Source of the DNA: JANRLJ01 sp034437895
GTDB lineage: Bacteria > Chloroflexota > Anaerolineae > Aggregatilineales > Phototrophicaceae
NCBI GenBank assembly: GCA_034437895.1
Contig: DAOTTO010000353.1
Coordinates: 1 to 12,693, forward strand
Direction: 5' to 3'
Length of the DNA stretch: 12,693 nt
In this document: positions 7,675 to 12,693 of the stretch, in pieces
Layout of the letters: each line of letters opens with the position of its first letter
Numbering within the stretch: the stretch's first letter is position 1
Notes under the pieces: generated by a model
Seen by the model: the letters and a program-made list of their open reading frames with translations, nothing else
What the model was told of the DNA's origin: nothing
Database searches by the model: none
Position numbers and translations under genes: made by a program

Positions 7675-8000
7675 TTTAGTAACCTATATGTCTAATGAGG
7701 GTGTCAACTGTGCGAACTGATAAAAATCGGATGAGAACGTGACTTTGATGAAACCCGCTAAGGATTTCACCCCGCTAGTACTAAATCTCCTATTTATGAA
7801 TTTCTCTTAGGAAATAGGTAAACACCTTACTACAAGAAATGATAAACAAGTTAATTTTTATCAACAAGATTATTCTGAATTGAATTTACATTATTCGGAG
7901 AAAATTTACGTTTTATGTAATAATAATGCTATAACATAGAAGTCATTGCTTATATTACTAATCAAGTGGGCAGTAGAGTTTCTTAATATAACAAAATAAA
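7675..8000. other. AT-rich gene-free region upstream of the giant gene
   Basis: Together with the terminator this makes a 375-base gap between the regulator and the giant gene. No frame here looks coding. About 7790-8000 is markedly richer in A and T than the genes on either side. It contains an inverted repeat CCTATTT/AAATAGG (7789-7795 and 7812-7818) and a looser TTACAT/ATGTAA pair (7886-7891 and 7915-7920). A minus-strand TTGACA at 7702-7707 is too close to the start codon to be used with any sensible -10. The giant gene's promoter is presumably in this stretch, but I cannot place it. Confidence 0.5.
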
Positions 8001-8020
8001 GAGCGCATTTTCATGCGCCC
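7991..8020 (-). terminator. Rho-independent terminator of the regulator gene
   Basis: On the minus strand GGGCGCAT-GAAA-ATGCGCTC (8001-8020) forms an eight-pair stem with a stable GAAA tetraloop, followed by TTTATTTTGTT (7990-8000). It lies 29 bases after the regulator's stop codon and should separate that transcript from the giant gene downstream. Confidence 0.88.
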
Positions 8021-8049
8021 TAATTTTCTGTCTTTATAGCGGTTTATGT

Positions 8050-10992
8050 TTAGTGAGCTTTGATTGTTCTTTGCGACGGAGTGCTATTTCGGACATAGGC
8101 TACTAGGGCGGTTTCTAAGGTGAGCGATTTACCTGCTCTTCGGGCGGCTTCTAAATCCGCTGGCGGCAACAGCCACGTCGCTTCATCAATGATCTCCATC
8201 GCCCGTTTTAGGGTGTCCTTTTCGCTGGCGGGATGCTCAACCAAAAAGAAGGCGATGCAGACGGCTTGTTCGGGTACTTCTTCGCGTAGTAGAAGCGCCG
8301 CTAACCCGCTGAGATGGCGCAGGGTTTGCATAATGGACTGGACATCATACGCCTCATGAATAACTTGGGTAAAATACTGCCTTGCTTCCTCCAATTCGCC
8401 CAAAGCCAGCGCAATATCGCCCAAGACATAATGCGCCCCAGAAACCGCCCAAGGAAAGTTGATCTGCTGGAGGATGGCGAGGCTTTGATGTGCGTAGTCG
8501 CGGGCATCTGCGTAATGTTCTAATCGCAATTCAATCGAAGCGCGTAAGATCATCGTCCACGATTCGCCTTCTATATCTTGCATTTCGTGGAAAATCCGCT
8601 GCGCCTTTTCTTGAAAGATCAAGGCATCTTCATGCTCACCAACAAAATAGCTGTTCCAACCGAGGTTATAGACCGTCCAGACCATGCGCCGCCGATCACC
8701 CATTTCCTCATAAATTTTGAGCGCATTTTTGAGGGTCGCTTCCCGATTCGTGCTATCGTAGGAGTCTGTGTAGTCTTCTAGCCATGCCTGCGTCATTGTG
8801 ACCATCACCCGGTTATCAATCGCCTCCCAAAGAGGAAGCGCCTGTTGTAAATAGCCCCTAGCGACCTCATATTGACCGAGCGTAAACGCACTTTCCGCAA
8901 GCATCCCTAAAATTTCTGCCATGCCGCCCGGCTGCCCCACCTCCGACATTAAGGCAAAACTGCGCTCAAGATGCTCACGCGCCAGATCATATTCCACATG
9001 GTTATGTTCAATGCCGCCCAGCGCATACAAAGCCAATGCGATGCCCCATTTGTCTTGGGTTGTCTCATAAATCGACAAGGCTTCATTCACGAGTTCTCGT
9101 GCTTGCGGGTCTTTGCGTCCGGGAATATTTTTTAACAGCCCCAATAATAACAAAGGAAAGGCTGTGGCTGCCTGCCCTTTGAATTCATGCAGGAGTTCTA
9201 AACTTTTTTCTGTTAGGGTGTCGGCTCGTTTGCGTCGTCCCATTACAGCCACATTAATGGCGTAAGCCGCCAGCAGCCGTGCCAGCAGCAGTCGTTCCGC
9301 CGGATCATCGCTATCCGCACGAAGCGCTTCGATGGCTTTCCGCAGCATTTCTTCGCTTTCTTCATAACGCACCCGCACGGAATAAAAGATCATCAGCGCA
9401 TCTAAGGACTTCGCCAAGACATCGACTAAGCGATGCGCGGCGGCGTAGTGCCAAGCCTGCCGGATGTTGTCCAAGTCTCTTTGGAATTCATCTAAGGCTT
9501 GCGGTTCATCAGCACTTTTAAGCGCGACGGCCAGCCGATCTAAGAAATCACCAAAGTAAACCGCATGACGCATCCGCGCATCGGTGTTTTCGTCGGGGGT
9601 AAGTTTGCCCTCGGCATATTGGCGCAAGAGTTCGTGCATTTCGTAACGCCCATTCAGGAAGGGATTACGCCGAAGCAGCGATTTACTCACCAATACGCGC
9701 AGGATATGCAGTGATGCGCCAGCGACAGCCTGCGTTGCATCGTAGCGGAATCCGCCCATAAAGATCGACAACCGTCGCAGGCTGATTTGCTCCTGCGCGT
9801 CCAGCCCATCCCACGAATATTCAAAGACCGCTCGTAAACTGCGATGGCGCTCTGGCACATTCCGCATGGAGGTGGCTAAGAAATCCAGGCCTTTTTGGAT
9901 TTCCGCCGCGATTTCCGCGCATGAAAGCACCTGTACCCATGTCGCGGCGAGTTCAATCCCCAGCGGCATCCCTTCCACCAGCCAACAGATAGGCACCACC
10001 GATTCGGGATCGGAAAGGGTAAAATCTGGGCGCACCCGTCGCGCACTTTGGACGAATAGGCGCACCGCGCCGAAATCTTCCAGCGAGGACGGATTTTCGT
10101 ATTGGGCGGCGATGAGCGGAAATGACAATCCGCCTGTCTCGAACAGCCATTCCTCATGCAGATTCAACTGCTCGCGTGAAGTCACCAAAATTTTGACTTC
10201 CGGCGCATGAGCTAAAATATCACTCAACAGCCCGGATGCGTCCAGCAGATGTTCAAAATTATCGATGACCAGTAGCATCTGTTTATCGCGCAGATAAGCC
10301 AGCAGATGCCCCTTTACATCCTCTTGGCTGGCTGGAAAGCAAGCGGTTTCGGCGGCGATTGTCTGTACCACAAACTCTGGATACCAGACCGATGCCAATG
10401 AAATAAAATACACCCCATCTATGAAAGCGTCAGCTAGATTTTGCGCGGCCTGAATCGCCAGCCGCGTTTTGCCGATTCCGCCTTGCCCGATTAACGTCAG
10501 CAGACGACAGGCGGGATCATCGAGTAAACGAGCGATTTCGGTCAGCTCGTTAATCCGCCCGATAAAGGGGGTCATTTGCGCGGGAAGTTTGACGTGCGGC
10601 ATCGGCATCGGAACAAAGGTGGATTGTGCGTCGGCTTGTTCCGTCGGGGGAACTTCTTGAATCGGCAGCGGCAGCCGCCGTGCTTGAATCGCCTCATTGA
10701 GGGCGGTTGTTTCCGCATCCGGTTGAGTACGCAGTTCCGCTTCTAAAATGCGCGTGACTTCTTTATATTGGCGCAGCGCCGCCGCATAATTGCCTGACCA
10801 GGCATAAAGCCGCATCAATTGTTGATGGGCTTCCTCTCGCAGCGTATCCAGCGCCAGCCAGCGCCGCGCTACGATGATCGCTTGTTCGTATTCGTCTAAG
10901 CTGCTGTGCAGGGCGCATAAACGCTCTAACGCAGTCGTCAACTGCTGCTTAAAGGCTTCTGCTTGTAAAACATTCTTCAAATTCAGGTGCAT
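8050..10992 (-). CDS. BTAD-NB-ARC-TPR regulator, C-terminal part of a split gene
   Basis: The larger piece (980 codons) of a signal-transduction ATPase of the SARP/AfsR-like class. Residues 9-100 continue a bacterial transcriptional activation domain (QAEAFKQQL..., then VARRWLALDTLREEAHQQLMRLY in two adjoining parts). Next comes an NB-ARC-type ATPase: Walker A GQGGIGKT at 169-176, Walker B LLVIDN at 240-245 with D244, a TSRE sensor at 271-274 and GMPLGIELAA at 341-350. From about 500 to the end it is alpha-helical, with TPR-like repeats clearest at 630-880. Such proteins usually sense a ligand through the TPRs and activate transcription through an N-terminal winged helix, which here lies in the overlapping frame upstream. 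The ATG at 10992 has no ribosome site and the first eight codons are out of frame with the conserved domain, so this start is probably an artefact of a frameshift. If the frames are joined the protein would be about 1126 residues, a normal size. It is followed by a terminator. Confidence 0.9.
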   Translation of the reverse strand: MHLNLKNVLQAEAFKQQLTTALERLCALHSSLDEYEQAIIVARRWLALDTLREEAHQQLMRLYAWSGNYAAALRQYKEVTRILEAELRTQPDAETTALNEAIQARRLPLPIQEVPPTEQADAQSTFVPMPMPHVKLPAQMTPFIGRINELTEIARLLDDPACRLLTLIGQGGIGKTRLAIQAAQNLADAFIDGVYFISLASVWYPEFVVQTIAAETACFPASQEDVKGHLLAYLRDKQMLLVIDNFEHLLDASGLLSDILAHAPEVKILVTSREQLNLHEEWLFETGGLSFPLIAAQYENPSSLEDFGAVRLFVQSARRVRPDFTLSDPESVVPICWLVEGMPLGIELAATWVQVLSCAEIAAEIQKGLDFLATSMRNVPERHRSLRAVFEYSWDGLDAQEQISLRRLSIFMGGFRYDATQAVAGASLHILRVLVSKSLLRRNPFLNGRYEMHELLRQYAEGKLTPDENTDARMRHAVYFGDFLDRLAVALKSADEPQALDEFQRDLDNIRQAWHYAAAHRLVDVLAKSLDALMIFYSVRVRYEESEEMLRKAIEALRADSDDPAERLLLARLLAAYAINVAVMGRRKRADTLTEKSLELLHEFKGQAATAFPLLLLGLLKNIPGRKDPQARELVNEALSIYETTQDKWGIALALYALGGIEHNHVEYDLAREHLERSFALMSEVGQPGGMAEILGMLAESAFTLGQYEVARGYLQQALPLWEAIDNRVMVTMTQAWLEDYTDSYDSTNREATLKNALKIYEEMGDRRRMVWTVYNLGWNSYFVGEHEDALIFQEKAQRIFHEMQDIEGESWTMILRASIELRLEHYADARDYAHQSLAILQQINFPWAVSGAHYVLGDIALALGELEEARQYFTQVIHEAYDVQSIMQTLRHLSGLAALLLREEVPEQAVCIAFFLVEHPASEKDTLKRAMEIIDEATWLLPPADLEAARRAGKSLTLETALVAYVRNSTPSQRTIKAH

Positions 10993-11434
10993 CTTTGAGC
11001 GTGAAACCCGCCATAAAGTCGCCGCGCACTAACCCGACAGCTTGCGTTAGTCCATCACAAGCCGTGCAAGCGAGATCACTGCTTGCTCGAAAATCTATTT
11101 CTTTGGCGGACTCTAATAAAACCATAAATTGGGTGACATCATCTTCAATGCCTGCTTCCGGGTTAAAGGCAACCGTCTCGCCTTCGATGACGGCCCAATC
11201 TTCACCGAGCGCTTTATTGAGCGTCCAGAGGGTGTTCCGCAGATACGCATAGGCACTGGAGTGATCGTAATCTCCCCAGAATAAGGCCGCCAAAGTCTCG
11301 CGTGAATGCGGCTGGCGGGTGACGACTAGATAGGCCAAAAGTGCGGTGGCTTTGCGCCGTTCAATTTGAACCAGACTGCGATTATGTTCAATGCGCGGTG
11401 TTCCCAGCAGAAGAATCCGGCGAGGTTCCATCAT
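10949..11434 (-). CDS. SARP-type DNA-binding domain, N-terminal part of the split regulator
   Basis: Codes for the winged-helix DNA-binding domain (about 5-100) and the first part of the activation domain. Recognisable landmarks are RRKATALLAYLVVT near residue 27, the SRETLAALFWGD helix-turn-helix region, and LRNTLWTLNKALGEDW, all typical of SARP/BTAD regulators. The domain then runs through RGDFMAGFTLKDAPEFEE and breaks off into a short nonsense tail (CFTSRSL) and a stop. The conserved continuation, QAEAFKQQL, follows at once in the frame one base over, in the gene below, overlapping by 44 bases. A single-base deletion, or a two-base insertion, between about 10966 and 10974 would fuse them. 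The start at 11434 has GGGGAG six bases ahead; a second ATG follows at once. On its own this piece is a DNA-binding domain without its ATPase and sensor. Confidence 0.88.
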   Translation of the reverse strand: MMEPRRILLLGTPRIEHNRSLVQIERRKATALLAYLVVTRQPHSRETLAALFWGDYDHSSAYAYLRNTLWTLNKALGEDWAVIEGETVAFNPEAGIEDDVTQFMVLLESAKEIDFRASSDLACTACDGLTQAVGLVRGDFMAGFTLKDAPEFEECFTSRSL

Positions 11435-11460
11435 GACCTGCTCCCCTTAGTGATAATCGA

Positions 11461-11489
11461 ATCTTATGCGTCTCAACGAGTTCACGCAA
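11461..11489 (-). promoter_or_regulatory. Candidate promoter of the regulator gene
   Basis: On the minus strand TTGCGT (11484-11489) and TAAGAT (11461-11466) are separated by 17 bases and lie 27 bases before the start codon. The match is moderate (three of six and four of six). A GAGAC motif in the minus sense (11470-11474) falls in the spacer, which would suit self-regulation if the protein binds that motif. Confidence 0.4.
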
Positions 11490-11497
11490 TAGCTATG

Positions 11498-11544
11498 TCT
11501 GAGACGCTTTCTGAGACGGCTGCGAGACTGGCCTTTGCTATGGT
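11498..11544 (+). promoter_or_regulatory. SARP-like direct repeats and extended -10 before the ParB-like gene
   Basis: Three GAGAC motifs occur in the same orientation at 11501-11505, 11513-11517 and 11524-11528, that is 12 and 11 bases apart, so on the same face of the helix. The first two lie in a repeated TCTGAGACG. After the last seven-base unit (ending 11530) there are exactly 8 bases to TATGGT (11539-11544), which with TG one base upstream makes an extended -10. No -35 box is present. Heptamer repeats at an 11-base period with 8 bases to the -10 is the known layout of SARP-activated promoters. An inverted copy, GCGTCTCA, lies at 11468-11475. Confidence 0.45.
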
Positions 11545-11588
11545 GAGGTTGTCATCCAAACAAAGTAAGTCGGGTAAGGACAATCTTT

Positions 11589-12062
11589 ATGTTTTACGAC
11601 GCAGGCGCAATCAAAAAAGGGTTTAATCAATTGGGCAGCGATGCACTGGAAAGAAAACAGGCCATGTCACAGTATGAAAGAGCGCTGGGTCGGGGCCGCC
11701 GTCAGCAGCTTCAAGCGAAATTTACCGGGCGTTCACGCCAGTTATTGGCACTCGCCGATTTACACAACGGGCAGCATATTAATGAACAGCGCTATGGTGG
11801 TGTACGGACGGTCTCGCTGCACCAAATTCGTGGGAGCGAGAATCGCGTAAAAGAATTCGACATCGACTTTAATCCGCTGGCTGAACACATCGAACAGCGT
11901 TGGATCGGGATAGCCGCCGCCCATTTGACAGGCAAGCATTTGCCGCCAGTGGAATTGATCCAAGTAGGAGAGACGTATTTCGTGCGTGATGGACATCATC
12001 GCATCTCGGTTGCACGGGCTTATGGACAGTGCGAAATCGATGCTATTGTAACGGTGATGTAA
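11589..12062 (+). CDS. Small stand-alone ParB-fold protein
   Basis: A 157-residue soluble protein. Its C-terminal 40 residues (118-157) have the ParB/Srx-fold core: LPPVELIQVGETYFV, then the signature DGHHR at 134-138 followed by ISVARAYGQ and a final beta strand, EIDAIVTV. In true ParB proteins the matching GxxR motif binds CTP. Here there is no helix-turn-helix DNA-binding domain and no dimerisation tail, so it is not a chromosome-partitioning ParB. The first 55 residues are basic and helical (many Arg, Lys and Gln) with no motif I recognise. Family members of this short type are mostly uncharacterised. The ATG at 11589 follows AAGGA with an 8-base gap. The gene is transcribed away from the split regulator, 154 bases apart, with the repeat-bearing promoter between them, which suggests that it is a target of that regulator. 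Fold assignment is good; function is unknown. Confidence 0.82.
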   Translation: MFYDAGAIKKGFNQLGSDALERKQAMSQYERALGRGRRQQLQAKFTGRSRQLLALADLHNGQHINEQRYGGVRTVSLHQIRGSENRVKEFDIDFNPLAEHIEQRWIGIAAAHLTGKHLPPVELIQVGETYFVRDGHHRISVARAYGQCEIDAIVTVM

Positions 12063-12091
12063 GCCAGCGAATAACCGCGCAATCCATTTTT

Positions 12092-12157
12092 AACCACCAA
12101 GAGCGCCAAGAATGTTTTGTAAGAAATTCTCTTGGTGTTCTTTGTGTCTTTGCGGTT
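12092..12157. repeat. Short inverted-repeat element between the ParB-like and 2TM genes
   Basis: The ends, 12092-12112 and the complement of 12138-12157, are imperfect copies of one motif (AACCxCxAAGA, then CxCxAAGAA, matching at about 15 of 20 positions). Within it CACCAAGAG (12095-12103) and CTCTTGGTG (12129-12137) are a perfect nine-base inverted pair. The 66-base size and terminal inverted repeats suggest a small interspersed element; the hairpin followed by T-rich sequence could also serve as a terminator for the gene before it. Confidence 0.5.
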
Positions 12158-12216
12158 CAGAACGATGCAGTTTGTGGTAAAATTAACCTTATACTCACCT
12201 TAGAGGGTGAAACACG

Positions 12217-12663
12217 ATGGCGAAGACTCCCGAAAGGCAAAGGACATTGATCGACCAGAAAGATCGCGGTGTGCGTCGTTGGTTGGTATTGGGAATCCAT
12301 GCCGCCGTCTTCATGCTGGTAATCATCGTCTATCCGCGCTTGGAAAACGTGCGCCCGGAACTTTTGGATACTAATGCTGCCCGCTTCGCCGTTCCGGCAT
12401 GGGGCGCACTAATTCTGCTTCATGTCTTCTTAACCTACCTCGCGGATATTCGCTTTTTGGTGCGTCGCGCACGTTCTGAACGGATTCGGCTGCGTCTAAA
12501 TCGTCCCGCTGCTGCCCCACCTTTAGCCTACGGCGGACATACGACGGCAAGTGATAATGAATCCGGTTATGCAGAAGAGTTCCCCCAATTTACGCGCCCT
12601 CCTGCGCCAACATCCCGCCGCACGAAGAAAAATACCCCGCCTCAATTTTACGAAGGCCACTAA
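12217..12663 (+). CDS. 2TM-domain membrane protein, uncharacterised
   Basis: A 148-residue protein with two membrane helices (about 22-41 and 57-76), a short outside loop, and a cytoplasmic tail. Its pattern, an Arg-rich start, H28 in the first helix and WGALILLH (62-69) in the second, resembles the 2TM domain (found alone or fused to histidine kinases), a family of unknown function. After an Arg-rich stretch (83-96) the tail is Pro-, Ser- and Thr-rich and looks disordered. The start at 12217 has GAGGGTG seven bases ahead, a strong ribosome site. It lies 154 bases after the ParB-like gene on the same strand with a hairpin element between, so it may have its own promoter. No partner is visible before the window ends 30 bases later. 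The membrane topology is clear, the family match tentative. Confidence 0.75.
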   Translation: MAKTPERQRTLIDQKDRGVRRWLVLGIHAAVFMLVIIVYPRLENVRPELLDTNAARFAVPAWGALILLHVFLTYLADIRFLVRRARSERIRLRLNRPAAAPPLAYGGHTTASDNESGYAEEFPQFTRPPAPTSRRTKKNTPPQFYEGH

Positions 12664-12693
12664 AGTTACGCCTCGAATCTTAATCTCACGTTA

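Noticed and set aside
7675..7710. TTGACA at 7702-7707 as the giant gene's -35 box
   Set aside because: The only -10-like sequence (TATAGG) is 13 bases away, too close, and transcription would begin almost at the start codon.
10949..10992. Programmed ribosomal frameshifting to join the two regulator frames
   Set aside because: No slippery heptamer with a downstream structure, and no prfB-like +1 signal, is evident; a plain indel explains the data more simply.
11366..11626. 86-codon plus-strand frame spanning the divergent promoter
   Set aside because: It overlaps the start of the regulator and of the ParB-like gene and covers the promoter elements; nothing supports translation.

Overview
The window reads as a bacterial chromosome fragment of roughly 50% GC, most likely from the Chloroflexota (Anaerolineae-like). 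This is inferred from the gene content: a SARP/BTAD DNA-binding module joined to an NB-ARC ATPase and TPRs, a very large secreted beta-helix/SpaA-like/TSP3 protein, and a stand-alone ParB-fold protein. No marker gene (rRNA, ribosomal protein) is present to confirm it. No tRNA, rRNA, CRISPR array, insertion sequence or phage gene was found.

Layout. (1) 1-978, minus strand: the N-terminal third or less of a KimA/YdaO-like APC-superfamily permease (cut by the window edge), preceded by a DgkA-type diacylglycerol/undecaprenol kinase with an unusual N-terminal extension. (2) 979-1305: a gene-free stretch with a possible dgkA promoter and palindrome, and two tandem hairpins that end the transcript of the giant gene. 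(3) 1306-7674, minus: a 2122-residue exported protein made of a signal peptide, a beta-sandwich-like domain, two parallel beta-helix modules, seven SpaA/CnaB-like domains, an unrecognised cysteine-containing domain, a Pro/Val linker and five calcium-binding TSP3-type repeats. (4) 7675-8049: an AT-rich gene-free stretch holding the giant gene's upstream region and the terminator of the next gene. (5) 8050-11434, minus: a SARP/BTAD-NB-ARC-TPR regulator split into two overlapping frames by an apparent indel near 10966-10974. (6) 11435-11588: a divergent promoter region with GAGAC-type direct repeats spaced like SARP operators. (7) 11589-12663, plus: a small ParB-fold protein, a short inverted-repeat element, and a 2TM-domain membrane protein.

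How they may fit together. The permease and kinase are ordinary envelope and ion-homeostasis functions. The giant protein is probably a cell-surface or extracellular adhesin/stalk: every one of the seven SpaA-like domains keeps a Lys/Glu/Asn triad suited to a spontaneous isopeptide bond plus a Cys pair suited to a disulfide. The regulator lies immediately upstream of the giant gene on the same strand but is separated from it by a strong terminator, so any control of one by the other would be in trans. The best visible candidate target of the regulator is the divergent ParB-like gene, because the repeat spacing and the 8-bp distance to an extended -10 fit the SARP rule. That link, and the Chloroflexota assignment, are inferences.
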